Notes: generated by a model not told the origin, from the sequence alone. A stretch of DNA of 64,000 nt from Basidiobolus meristosporus CBS 931.73 (GCA_002104905.1 MCFE01000019.1:62001-126000); one strand, 5' to 3'. Shown: positions 42,870 to 54,614, numbered from the stretch's first letter. Numbers and translations: made by a program.

Positions 42870-44675
42870 TTCATGGAACCTAGCAGGCCCATTAATCCCC
42901 AACTAGTAAATGATGAGATGCTTTGGCTAAAGAGGTGACATGTTTGCACTAATGTATGTTATAGGGCTGTGAGAACTTACTACTACTTCTTGCCAAAATC
43001 ATTCTAGGATGCAACTTACCATGTATAAGGTTCAAATGTACAACTATCATGAGGCTGGCAACATATGACCCAGAGACTGTCCTGATACCATCATGTTTTA
43101 ACAATTACATGGAATTCACATCAGAAAATGCCAACATTGCAAGATTTCCATCTTGTCAGGAATCAACCACCATAGGAGGAAAACATTGATCACATTCCAG
43201 ATATATTCTGGGTATAATCTTCCTGAAGAAGCTCATGCAGTCTTACAAATATTGTGAAGCTATAAAGTACTGCACTCAGTATCAATCAAGTGCAAAGATT
43301 TCCCAATTTTTTTGATGGTAAGCACTATAAGCTACTAAAAAGCAAGGGCCACACTGAAAGTATGTATAACCATACCTTTGCCTTGGCACTTGATGGAATC
43401 TCATTAAACAAGTACTCTACCAGCAAATTCTACTGGCCACTATGTCTGATTAGCCTGAATCTGCTGCCTATCCTATGGTATCAAAGCAGAAATCTGTTGG
43501 TAATTTCATTGGTATATGGGCTTAAATCCCAATCCAGCATGAACAGCTACCTGTATACATTGCTGAATGAGTTTTGCATGCTTTCCCAAGGGATACTACT
43601 AAATGGCAATCATATCAAAGTGCATGTTATTATCTGCATTAGAGACACCCCAGCCATCAGCAAGATACCCAGCTTTTCTGGGCACAATGGACAGCAATGC
43701 TGTCAAATGTGAAAGATCCAGGGGACACACTCCATAACTCACCCACATTATCATTATCCAAACACCAACACTAAGAGTGCCATCTTCCCACAGAAAGTGC
43801 ATACAGAGATTGACATATAATTGCAGCAAAGTTGGCAAGCTATAAGCCATCAGCAAGAATATGGAACTAATCAGAAGTCAGAGATACTTGAGATAGAAGG
43901 TATCTGTTGGAGCAAAAGCTATACACTGGGAGCAATGTATATGCTTTTCAACAATATCTATATAATAATGACCAAGTTGTACATAGGGCATTTAAGCTGA
44001 ATGAGCGCATTGAGATGCCAGAAAATTTGAAAGAATTGTCACGGTATCACAGAGTTTCCACTACCTAAAGTACTTCTCACAGGCTCCAATCAGTACTCAT
44101 ATGCATATGCGACAACACAAATGCAAGGACTGGATGAACTAGATATTTATTCATTTAAGTTTACCCTCTGAAGCCATTTCTACCAAGAGTACATTTGAAG
44201 CATTGAGAGTTATATGCTGAAATTGTAGGAATATTTATCCTGAAGTGGATTACCAATGCCAACTTTACATATCTACAGCTTTTACAAAAGGAGTCTGTAG
44301 CAGGATTTGATTGGCTATATTACAAGCATAAAGCTCAATGTGTAGATCTCTGCTGTTACTGTATCCATTAACTACTCCATCTTGCTTGGTGTGTGGAAAA
44401 TATTGGGCCTTGCTTCACCTTTTGGGAGTTTACTATGGAGTGGATGTGTAGGGGGATTGGAAGACAAGTCAAGTTGCAGGTACTACAATATCTAAATCTC
44501 ATCAGGAGTATTACCTTCAATTCTATCATGGATGCAATATGTTGCCACATGGAGGACAGCTAGGAAGAGTTGGAAAATACAGAGGACAGATGTGCACATG
44601 GAGGCATCTATGCCTTTGGCATTAAGAAGCTAAGCAGCCCCAATGCATGGGTAATTAGTTAAGTAATGCAAAGTT
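42870..44675 (+). pseudogene. tnp2 transposase, catalytic and C-terminal region
   Basis: Continues the tnp2 interrupted at 38177. The best piece, 43290-43712, shows LALDGISLNKYS, SSMNSYLYTLLNEF and CIRDTPAISKIPSFSGHNGQQCC, the same motif order as 35843-36275. Stops and frameshifts are frequent on both sides. It is cut at about 44675 by an unrelated insertion. Confidence 0.7.
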
Positions 44676-44823
44676 TTTGCACCAGGATATGTATTATTCA
44701 TTTGTTGGTTTTGGACACCAAGGAACAATATATGATGGGTCTTTATGGATATTTTACAATTGCTTATCTATTTGGGCCCCTTGCTGTATTAAGTCTCTTA
44801 CATATTGTCAAAGGTGTTTCTAA

Positions 44824-45342
44824 ATTAACAATCCTCAATCTACCATTTATGATTGTATTTTATGTACTCTTTGGGCCATCTGTTACATATTTAACATCTC
44901 TAGATGTTTAGAAACTCTTCTTCCAATTGCATATATTGCCATAAATTTTGTTTATCTTGCCGACGTTCCCTATTCTTGCAAGTATATCTCCTATCCATGC
45001 CCCTCTTATTGCCAACCCATTGGTTATCCATTTATGAATCCCTGCCAGCCTGTTAATTACCCATCTAAATATACTTGCCAACCTGTTAGTTTTAACCCTA
45101 CACATACTCACCAGCCTGCCAGTTATAACCCTACACATACTCCAAACCCTGTTAGTTCTAACCCTATGCACACTAGTCAACCTCTCAGTCATCCATCTGC
45201 ATCTGTTTACCAGCCTATTAATCATCCTTTCGCATCTTCTTACCGACCTGTCAATTATTCATCCCCATACTCTAACAAATTTACTGGTTCTATGCCTCCA
45301 CAGTCTTGCCGGTATGTTGATTATAACACTTACTGTTCATAG
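44824..45342 (+). CDS. Tyr/Pro/Cys-rich protein with 11-residue repeats
   Basis: Open for 172 codons, with the first ATG only at 45034. From 44980 to 45276 the frame is nine 33-bp units, each encoding 11 residues of the form QPVxxPxxxxx (for example QPVNYPSKYTC, QPASYNPTHTP). No family is recognised. Low-complexity Pro/Tyr repeats occur in cell-wall and structural proteins, but also in decayed transposon ORFs. Whether it is a gene is unknown. Confidence 0.4.
   Translation: MNNPQSTIYDCILCTLWAICYIFNISRCLETLLPIAYIAINFVYLADVPYSCKYISYPCPSYCQPIGYPFMNPCQPVNYPSKYTCQPVSFNPTHTHQPASYNPTHTPNPVSSNPMHTSQPLSHPSASVYQPINHPFASSYRPVNYSSPYSNKFTGSMPPQSCRYVDYNTYCS
44980..45276 (+). repeat. 33-bp tandem repeat, nine units
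   Basis: Units in register from 44980; those near 45046-45180 are most alike (CCTACACATACT repeated). The period is a multiple of three, keeping the frame open. Confidence 0.75.
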
Positions 45343-45416
45343 TCTTACAAACCTGTTTGTTATCCATCTGAGACATTTGCCATTGTAAATGGTGTTTTAC
45401 TTATAGTCTACACCAT

Positions 45417-46080
45417 TGTAGTGGGGTGACAGTGACACCCACTGACAGATGTGCTCATTCCCTTATTTTTCCACTTCCCTATATCTCTACTACACTTATT
45501 TTAGTTTTATCCCATTTGTCTTACCCAATCAGTACTATCCCATAAGCCGGTTGACTATCACACCTGCTTACCTTATTGCATAAGTTACCCCTCACTTTAT
45601 GTAAGATTACTAGCTACAAGTGCTTCTATATTAGACAAGTACCCGCGCCAGTACCCTTGACACATGATCAACCCGTGTCACCATCCCTACCATTTCCATA
45701 CCATATATGGTATCCCCATGTTACACAGGTTTCAGAATACTGATTCCTGATTGGTTGGATGTGTTGTGCCTCTTAGAACCTTCCGGGACCTACTTAGAAC
45801 ATTCTTAGGTCATTCTGATGTCATTAAGATTTCTATTGATATCTGGAACCTTCTGGAACACCATGATTAGTAATCACTTAGCCAGTAAGAAAAGTATATA
45901 ATGGAGGCTATCTCTCAACAATAAATCATCATCCCTTTTATCAATATACCAACTTGTTGATTAGTGTGATCACTGCTACCTGCTGCTACCTGAACTTCCA
46001 ACCCTAGACCACAGGACACTCCCAGGAAACCGCACTGACAGCCAACTGACCTTGGAGGCACTACTTGTGAGGAATACACA
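45417..46080 (+). repeat. Candidate LTR of an unclassified retrotransposon
   Basis: Starts TGTAGTGGGGTGACAG and ends AATACACA. It contains TATATAATGG near 45895 and AATAAATC near 45921, then a leader. This is the promoter/poly(A) layout of an LTR. No second copy or target duplication was found, so the limits are inferred. Confidence 0.4.
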
Positions 46081-46394
46081 GAGTAGGTATCTTTTATTAT
46101 ATTTGATTCTTTCCCAAGTTTGTTCTTGTACAGGCAAAGATACTTTTCTGTCTTTGTAACTATTGACCACAGCTGCACTCTTATCAAGTCCCTGCTGGTG
46201 GAGTTTACAGTTGTTTTGACTTTGGAAGCTTTAGTACATTGTCATCTCAAAGGACGCTGAACCCAGCACATACTTTTGTTAAGACGCCAACTAAGTTGGG
46301 GATTGTAGCTCAATAGTTTTCCCTTGACAAGCTTGTGGCTTTAATCCCCTTCACATTAGATTAGAAACAGAACCCAAGTATTCCTAGCAAGCTT

Positions 46395-46643
46395 TTGCCA
46401 GAGGTTATTGCACCCAGTGAACACCCCACACACAAAACACTTGAGAAGTGTTGGACGTATCTCTCCCTTGGACCTATACACCACCACACCGTTTACTTTT
46501 TATTCTTTACTCACCTCATTAGACAAAAATCCAACAAAACCAACGGTTCTTCCTATTTTGACAAACTTAAACAGATGAAACAAGATTTGTTTAACAGATT
46601 CTTATCTCCAGAAGTCCAAGATTTATGTGAACAACTGATTTAA
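46395..46643 (+). pseudogene. Possible gag-like ORF start, truncated
   Basis: 82 codons from an ATG, ending at the boundary with T. Its last part (FDKLKQMKQDLFNRFL) looks helical and charged. No domain is recognised; its place downstream of the LTR-like segment is the only reason to suspect a gag start. Confidence 0.3.
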
Positions 46644-46644
46644 A

Positions 46645-47200
46645 TTTGTCACACTGAAAAGTGGTAAAGTTGAGGTTATAGAAGTGAGTCACTTGCAGCA
46701 GGTGGGTGCATATGTAGAGGTTAGTATACAGTAGGCCATAGTTTTTTTTTGATTCAAAGTATATGTGGAATACCCATGGTAGTAGTGGGTAAGCATATGA
46801 AGGTAATTCTTCAATGGTATATATGAATGGTGAAAGGGGAGGTAGCAAAAGGAAATACCATTTTGTAGATTGGTATGGTAGCATTATGCAGAACTAGCTC
46901 AGGCCATTGTACTGCCATTTTAATGGCAACAAAGGCTTACAATAAGGCCATCAGAACACTGTCAAGTTTCTTGCAATAAAAGGCAAATAGATATATTTGC
47001 TGGTAGGGTCCACTCAAATATATGGTACTAGCTGTAAGCCACCGTACTGTTGTTAAAATACCAACAGATATCTATATCATCTATGAAGAATCATTGTGAT
47101 GATCCTGACAAAAGGCCACCACAAATTCAAAGTCACATGACTAAGAGGAACTGATCCCATCAGGACACTGTGCAGAGACTGTTACAGAATAATTGCGCCC
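46645..47200 (+). repeat. T-element 3' region
   Basis: Resumes the 3' region shared with 36990-37400 and 50380-50760 (AAAAG..GTAAAGTTG, GGAATACCCATGGTAGTAG). No open frame of note. From about 47100 to 47408 no similarity was seen. Confidence 0.65.
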
Positions 47201-47408
47201 CAGATTTCACAAAAACTTGGACAAAATTTTTCATCTCAACAATATATTAGTGGCTTTTGAATGGTTCCCTGCCAATTTACTCACTTTCTTATCCCAGACA
47301 CTCAATCACCTCCTACATTTATGTACAGTGGTTGGCTATTGCCTCTCTTTCACACTCCTTACTTCCTGACTCATATGTTTCTCTTACTTTTTATGTCTAC
47401 AAATTGAT

Positions 47409-49474
47409 TTATTTCTGTTGAAACTTCAGTTGTACCTCAATTGCCAATTGTATTGACCTATACAAGTCCCTATACCCTACACTGATATTAAGCCCAACCC
47501 CACACTCAACAAGTAACTGCATTGAAATCCACCACTCAATAAGTATCTCTGCTGTAATGCTCTGTTTCCATGACTCTGGTGGGAACCCAACAGCTTTATG
47601 CCTCTGTTCATTCACTGGTTCCCACATGTTGTGGTCTTCAGCCAGCACTGCAAGGTCTAGCACCTCATCTGCCAGTCTTTGATATCAATCCTTGCAATAT
47701 CCAGGTGCATTCTCTTGAACACCGCTCTTGAAGAAGTGCTGCAACCTCTTGGTGTGCCTATTAATGTTCCAAAATTCCACCAAAGACATTTTGATAGTCT
47801 TTTGAGCTCATGATGTTATAGCCTTGTTTGTCAGTGGGATCTCCACTCTGTCCACAATGGAGGCTGTGGGGGTTGTGGTAGAGAGATTGCCTTTCACTGC
47901 AAACTCATTTACCTTGCTGGAGTGTAGGTCAATTGCCTGTGCTGCCAACTCTTTGAAATCAGCAGTTTTCTTGTTGGTAGTTCTTCTTGGCTATGATGGG
48001 ATTCAATCTGTTCCATGTTTACAGTGTTTATTGGCAAGAACTGCAGTTTCTTTGGTATGCTTCCCTGTCTCAGGCTTGGGTAGATGTTTTCCCTTTACCT
48101 TTTCCTTTATCACTGCCAGGTCTTTACTGCTACTTTTTCTGAGCACTTCTTGTAATTAACTACGCTTTCTCCTTGATAAATTCTGCTCTGATGCATCTGT
48201 TTTGGCCTGCTTGTCCCTTGCTGGCACTCTCCTGGTAACTTGACATTTCTTTACCGCTTGTTTTGAACTTGCAGCTGTTGTTGTGACAGGCTCCTGAGAA
48301 AGCTGCTAGTTTTATCAATGACAGGTCCTTCACTGCTACTTTGACTGAGTGCTTCTTGAGTGGTACTATGCTTTTTCTTTCATATATCTTGAGCTGGTGC
48401 ATCTGTGTCTGCCTGCTTGTCCCATATTGGCACTCTTCTAACTACCTTACATTTCTTTGATGATTGTTTGGAGCTTTCAGCCCTGATTGTAACAGGCTCT
48501 TGGAGAAGCTGCTGGTTTTTAGCCATAGCTCTCTTGTTCTTCTGCCATTGGTAGTTACTGCTATTCTTAAGATACTTTCTTAGCATACCAATGCTGGCCC
48601 AAAATCTGTTAGCCTGTTTGAGTCAAGGATAATGCTCATGAAACAAGTCAAGTGCATTCTGCTTGGCCTTGAGTTCCTGATGGTCCCATGGTATGCCAGC
48701 CTTAAGGTGATGGCATACTAGATTTCTGACAGCCTCTTGAGTATTAGCCCACTCTTTATTATTGCACTCAGCAGCTTCACAGATCTTCAATATCTTTTGA
48801 TTTCTAGGCTTTGGAATAGACACCACATTGCCTCCCACCCATGCTGTGATAGGTTTTTATGTGGGTTTTATCTTTGGGCACTGTTGTTGTGCTTCAAAGA
48901 CTGTACAGTGCTCCTCTGCTGTTACATTAGTAAACAGCTCATTTCTTGGCTGCAACACTTTGCTACTGGAGTTCCTGCTTTGCAGCAAAGACACTGCTTT
49001 CTCTACCTGGGATATTGATTGCTCTACATGTATTATCCACTCATCCTGTTTCTGGACTATTTCCTGATTTCTCTGGGCCATTGCATCTATCTTATCAGCC
49101 ACTTCACCTAGTTGCTTCATTAATGCTTTAGAATGAACTAACAACATACTTGCTAATATGGATGGTGATAATGTTATGACAGCCACTTGCTGGCCTTCAG
49201 CTGAGGGTTCTGTGTTTGCTACACTCTCATCTGCCGGAGCATAACAGTCAGCTTGTGGCTCTGCAGAGGTTCTCAATTGCCTACTTGACTGAGGGCCTGA
49301 GGAGTCTGCATTATTACCTTCAGTGAGCGCACTGCCAACATGGCCTTTTTTGGATGTAGCCTTGCTTGTTGAACTGAATGTCAAAGTAAGCTGTTGTCCA
49401 ACTGTTCTTCTGCTGCTGTCAGCGGTGGGGTTTGGTTGAGAACCAGACAACTTTGCTTTATTTTTTGGTGGCAT
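47409..49474 (-). pseudogene. ORFx, T-element accessory ORF (copy 2), longest copy
   Basis: The N-terminal 205 codons (49474-48857) are open from an ATG: basic start (MPPKNKAKLSG), Ser/Thr-rich stretch, then a heptad-like helix (IDAMAQRNQEIVQKQDEWII). TAA at 48857 and a stop at 48623 are in frame. Frame changes occur near 48390 and again before 47663. The middle (48838-48380) keeps a helical, Trp-containing region (NKEWANTQEAVRNLV). About two ~206-bp repeats follow, then a C-terminal part to 47409. Intact length would be near 690 residues. No known family was recognised. It lies head to head with tnp2, with 222 bases between the two ATGs. Confidence 0.6.
48120..48530 (-). repeat. Two ~206-bp tandem repeats inside ORFx
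   Basis: Equivalent blocks (TGACATTTCTTT and TTACATTTCTTT) start at 48241 and 48447, 206 bases apart. Copy 1 of ORFx has three such units. Confidence 0.7.
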
Positions 49475-49696
49475 ATATATGGAAGTGAGTCAAACCAAAG
49501 GGGAAATAGTGTTACATGTACATGGGTATGTGGTGCAACAACTTTATGTATAATGCTTACCATGGTGGGTCATCATTGGATCTCACATTCATGTAGGTGC
49601 AATGTCTCAAATACAAGACTGTCTTAAATTCACATAAGTATTGACCAAAAAGTGATATAACAGGATTATGTTGTTGAAGGTCAAACTGTTTGCCCC
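49475..49696. promoter_or_regulatory. Shared divergent promoter of ORFx and tnp2
   Basis: 222 bases separate the two start codons. The equivalent 224 bases (29875-30098) are conserved in the other copy with both genes. The region is inferred to drive both genes; no specific motif was identified. Confidence 0.4.
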
Positions 49697-49995
49697 ATGG
49701 ACAAGACTACTTTGATTCAATGCCACAAGAGAAGAGAAAGAAACCATGTGGCTATTGTAGCAAGCCTCTCAGCCATGAAGCATGCCAACAGCATAGGAAG
49801 TACTACAAGGATCACAGCCAGTGATTTGCCACACAAGCCATATTTGACCATTTATCATTTACTGCTGTACCAACATTATTGTGCCATCTAGTTGATACTT
49901 CTATATTGGCACATGGCCATCATTGTAACCTTGCACAAACTGAGTCAGGTGAGTTTGTGATGCCTTCAGACTCACCTCAGCCTTCTGTGTATGAT
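49697..49995 (+). pseudogene. tnp2 5' part (T copy with internal deletion)
   Basis: Starts at ATG 49697 (MDKTTLIQCH). A shifted frame reads CGYCSKPLSHEACQQH, a possible N-terminal zinc motif. At about 49995 it jumps straight to the 3' region, so the catalytic part is deleted. Confidence 0.55.
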
Positions 49996-51345
49996 GTGCA
50001 TATATCCAATATGCACATGGAGACACCTATGCCTATGAAATTAGGAAGCTAAGCAGCCCCAATGTGTGGGTAATCAGTTAAGTAATGCAAAGCAGGGTTG
50101 GGAGTAAAAAGCAACCAATTTTTATTAGCAAAGCTCTACCAAATTATGCCAAGTTTCTCTTGCTCACAAGCCAACTTCTACACCATTCAATATGGGATCT
50201 ACACAAACAAGAACCAGAGCACACCTATAAGGGGGACTAAAATCCAGCAGCGAGAAGGGATATATTGGCTAAATACCAAAAGTTCTTTGTGGATATTCAG
50301 GAGGTACTCATGGCAGAAGTGGTGGCAACCAAGCATATGTTTGCAAGATGTATATATTACTACCAGTACAAGGTATATGGCAACTTTGCAAGTATCACAC
50401 TAAAAAGCCGTAATGTTGAGGTGATATAAGTGTGTCAATTGTGGCAGGTGTGCATGTCTGCAGAGGTTAGTCAGCAGGAGGCCATAGTATTTTGATTCTA
50501 ACTATATGTGGAATACTCAAGGTAGTAGTAGGTAGGCAAATAAAGAGGGGTGATTCTAAAGTGAATATATGAATTCCACAAGGGGAGGTGGAAAAAGGAG
50601 ATACTATATGGTAAATTGGAATGTAGGTATTGTACAGAATTAGCTGTAGGCCCAATACTGCTGTTAAATGCCAATAAGACCTGCAATGAGGCCATCAAAA
50701 TACTGCCAAGTTTTTTGGTATATAAGGCAACTGGATTCACTGGCCAGTTAGATCCATTTAAAAAAGTTGTAGAGCGCATTAAGACTGCAACAATGCTATG
50801 CAATTGTTGCTACAGCACCAATCAAACCCTGTTAAGTTTTTAACTTTATTAACTTTATTTGGCAGTAAAATTAGCCAAATGCTGTTGTGATTTGGTCATA
50901 AAATTGTTAAGAGGGTCACTAGTTCTAAGCTGCTGGTATTATGCTGGTTTCCAAATGGGATCCTGACAGCTGATCTGGATAGGATCCACCTGTGTGGCCA
51001 AATTACTTTTCAATGGGAATCAAGTCCTTCAAAATACTGACAAGTATTTTTCCACATATGGCAATTGAATGAACTTGCTGGTTGAGTCTGCTCAAATAAG
51101 TGTAGGCTGCTATAGAGCTACATCAATGCAATTGAAATCTCGTCAAATGACCATTTATGCACCATCAAGTTTATTTACATATTGAGCTGTATATTCAGTA
51201 AAATACCATTACAATCCTGTTTTAAATTGTAAGGAGGGTCAATAATTTCAAGCTGCAGGCATTATGATAGCCTCATTGCAGGATCTTGGGAGTTGATCTG
51301 GATTGTATCCTTCCATGGGAACAAATTATTTCACATTGAGTTCAG
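49996..51345 (+). repeat. T-element 3' region with subterminal duplication
   Basis: Shared with 36600-37615. In addition the segment 50694-51015 recurs, diverged, at 51026-51345 (CAAAATACTG.CAAGT at the start, CAAATTA.TTT near the end of each). Confidence 0.65.
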
Positions 51346-51879
51346 AGATATATTCTCCTCCATCATCAGATTTTATTTTCTTGCTTTTTTCAGCAGCTTC
51401 TCTCTCCATGATGGATTTAAACTCCCCAGCCTTAGACAGAGTTACTTCCTTTCTTTCCATAAAGTAGACTCATGTTTATCTTGTATACTCATCAATAAAA
51501 CTGATTAAATATTTCATCCCAACCCAGGATGAATTTTACATAGATCCACACAGATCTGAAAAAATTATGTCTAACTATTTCTAAGTTTAATTGACCCAGA
51601 GCTCATGAAGAGCTGTTTGGCTTATTTACTGTATATGCAGGCTTCACAGTGCCACACATTTGCTGGGGGATCAATTTTTACTATGGAAATTAGCTAATCT
51701 TTGATCATTTTGTGTAAATCATCAAAATTAATATGTCCAAATTTCCTGTGTCAAAGCATTGGTTTTTCTTCATTTAAGTTACTTTTATTAGCTTCCAGAT
51801 ATGATGGAGCAAAAGTCAGCTTGTATATGGTTGGTCTCTTATACCAAAAGAAATATGGGCACCATTTTGATCAGTGATC
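51346..51879 (-). pseudogene. Copia-B integrase/pre-integrase fragment
   Basis: Minus strand from 51879 reads pre-integrase, the zinc-binding part, then the start of the integrase core, in the family order, ending at 51346 beside T. It is broken by stops. At 51880 a Copia-B LTR interrupts it in the middle of a TGATCAAAATGG-type block. Confidence 0.7.
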
Positions 51880-52225
51880 AGTTGTAAGAGTCCTGGAGGT
51901 ATTAGAAGTGATTAGAAAAACAAGTAGATGAGGTGGCTTTGACTTAATGATTGATTAAATGTCAAGTAGTATTTATATTTTCACATGGCCTTGACATAGC
52001 AAACACCTAGAATAGATTCAGAAAGGTCCTAAGAGCATGTGTGCCAAGTTTGGGGCTGTTTGGACAACATATCTAATTTTCATGTTCTGGGTACATGATA
52101 ACTTGGTATGATATTTGAAGTGAATCCCAACACACAACTTGGTCAGTATTCTCTAAGATTTGAAGGTAATGATATAAGTGACTAAGTTAGGCAAATAAAC
52201 AGGTGGAATTGCAACTTTTACAACA
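51880..52225 (-). repeat. Copia-B LTR (3' LTR of minus-strand copy 2)
   Basis: 346 bp from AGTTGTAAGAG to TTACAACA. On the minus strand it follows the RNase H end of the copy at 52226-54614, so it is that copy's 3' LTR. No matching target duplication remains because the other end is lost. Confidence 0.85.
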
Positions 52226-54614
52226 CTTGCACTCAACTAAGTATTCATACTGCCTAGTCCTAATTTTGGTCTAAGATATTCAAACTTGTTACTAGCCAAT
52301 GGTTTGGTAGATATGTCTGCAATCATTTCATCTATAGGAAATTAATCTAGGTTAGCAAAGCTATTCTGTAAAGCTTCACATAAGAAATGATGTCCTTTAT
52401 CTATGTGGTTAGTTCTATTACAAAAAGTTAGATTTCTACCTAATTGTTTACATCCTTGATTTTCTTGAAATAAAGTCACAGGCATTTTAGACATAAACCT
52501 AAATCTTTAAAAAGCTTCCTTTACCACATTGCTTCTTTTGTAGCTTCACAGGCTGCCATGTACTCTGCTTCTGTGGTGGAAAGTGCTACAGTTGGTTGCT
52601 TTCTTGAATTCCATGAAATTGCACCTTATCAGTAAAGAAAAATGCACCCTGTTATGGATCTTCTATCTTTTAATATTTGTCCCAAATCAGCATTACAGTA
52701 TCCTGCAAGATCTTGTTCCAAACTCTTATAGATGTGTCTTTAGCAGATATCAGCCAATTCTCTTAAGTACCTAAAAATCTACTTAATTGCTTCAATGTGA
52801 TTAGATTCAAGGTTCTGCTTATGCTGACTGACAACTCCAACTAAATATGAAATATCTGGATGTGTTCACAGCATGATATACATCAGAGTGCTGACCATAG
52901 ACTGATAAGGAAAGTCAAGGCTTTCAGATGGCACCAACCTCTCTTGATTTGGTTGAGTTTTGACCAATTAAAGATTTGTCTCCATTGGGGTAGCTGCCAA
53001 TTTACAGTCTTTCATTTGGTACTTCTTTAGTATACCATGAGCATATTGAGAACAGCTCAGGGTAATAGTCTGGGTACTCAGTCTATGGGGAACTTTATTC
53101 CTAAGTAGTAACCAAGTTTTCCTAGATCAGACATCTTGAACTCATTAGAAAGGCTGCATTAAGTCTCTTCTAATGTTTCTAAATTTTTGGTGGCTATAAT
53201 AAGATCATCCACATATAGAGCTAATAGAGCTGGACTTGCTCTATCTGGCTTATAGTATATACTATAGTCAGCATTACTCCTTTTGAAACTCAAAAATTTC
53301 AAATAGGAATCATTGTGCAATTCCAAGCTCTCTGTGATTGTTTGAGTCCATATAGAGATTTTTTAAGCATGCAGACCAAATGAGGGTTATCTTGGTCACC
53401 AAACCCTTCACGCTGGTCCATATACATATCCTGATTGAGTTTTGCATTAAAAAATGCAGTTTGTCCATCCATGTGATGTACCAAAAACTTATATTTGGCA
53501 GTAATAGTCAATATTAATCTGATGGAATTAAACTTGGCTACCAGTGCAAAGGTCTTGGTATAGTCAAGTCATTTTGATTAAGAGTATTCTTTGGCCATAA
53601 GTCTTGCTTTGTACCTTTCAGTTGTACCATCAGCCTTGTATCTTGTGTTAAAGACCTATCTGCATCCAATTGATTTTTATGTGATTGGTAATTTGACTAA
53701 GTCCCAAGTTTGTTTTTTCATTAGGGCCTGATATTCCTCAGTCATTGCAGATCTCCAAAGCTTTGTCTGAGGGCTATTTAGGGCCTCACTTACAGTCTTG
53801 GGTTCAGCAATATGGACTGAATAGACATAGGCTAAGCTTGTACCCTCATTGATATAGTAGTTTGGGCTATTTCTTGCCTGTTTGGATATCTTGGCATTTG
53901 CTACCAGTATGATAACTTCTGGGATATTCCTGGGCACTGCTTCAGGCCAACCCACAGTTGTAGAATCCTCTAGAGTGCAAAAATCTTTATTGTTTTGCTC
54001 TGATTTAATCTTGAAAATGGGTGGACTTGAGATCAGACTTTGGTCACCATTTGATGTCATTTTTTATTTATACTTTGAATTTTCATCAAACATATCCCTG
54101 GACTTGGTCAGCTTCTTTGCTTTGTTATTGTAGTGTCTATATGCTTTACTCTCATTGCAGTAGCCCATAAATATGCATTTTACACATTTTGCTCAAATTC
54201 TGACAAATAATCAAAATTGATGCATCCAAATCCCCTGTGCCAAAGCATTGGTGCTTCTTCTTTTAAGTTACTTACACTAGCATCCAGATTAGATGGAATA
54301 CAAGTCAACTTATGCAGATTCTGATCTTGGATACTCAAAACAATATTAGCACCATTTTGATCAGTGACCATTTTGCACATGTAATCAAAATTGATGTGCC
54401 CAAATCTCCTGTGCCAAAGTATTGGTGTTTCTTGACTTAAGTTATTTATGTTGGCTTCCAAATAAGATGGAATATAAATCAACTTGTATAGACTCTGATC
54501 TCTGATACCCAAAGCAATATGGACACCATTTTGATCAGTGATCTTGCATCCAGAATTGTCAAAGCTGAAACTGAGTCCTTTTGCAGTGGCCTTGCTTACA
54601 GATAGTATAGGCAT
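52226..54614 (-). pseudogene. Copia-B copy 2 body, integrase core deleted
   Basis: Minus strand: pre-integrase region in two tandem copies (54614-54180, open), then the integrase C-terminal and linker part (54179-53580; open 54060-53677, with LWRSAMTEEYQALMKKQTW), then RT (53511-53299, HHMDGQTAFFNAKL) and RNase H to 52226. The integrase catalytic core is missing between FDYL and the C-terminal segment. Many stops. gag and the 5' LTR are absent; at about 54617 it meets a piggyBac fragment. Confidence 0.8.

Larger units (their letters stand above)
44676..46644 (+). mobile_element. Unclassified insertion in T, with LTR-like segment
   Basis: About 1.97 kb absent from the other T copies at this point; T resumes at 46645, about 270 bases further along. 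It holds a repeat-coding ORF (44824-45342), an LTR-like segment (45417-46080) and a gag-like small ORF (46395-46643). The order ORF end, LTR, leader, ORF start suggests a junction of a retrotransposon family not otherwise seen here. Confidence 0.45.

Noticed and set aside
44676-44911. 81-codon hydrophobic frame that looks like a membrane protein
   Set aside because: It is out of phase with the repeat-coding frame, spans an insertion edge and is probably an AT-rich hydrophobic artefact.
46298-46349. tRNA-like segment: GGGGATT and AATCCCC pair, with a box A-like TAGCTCAATAG and box B-like GGCTTTAATCC
   Set aside because: Box spacing is about 31 bases, too short for a tRNA. The box B-like part overlaps the pairing arm, and no proper anticodon arm forms. 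At best it is a tRNA-derived scrap.
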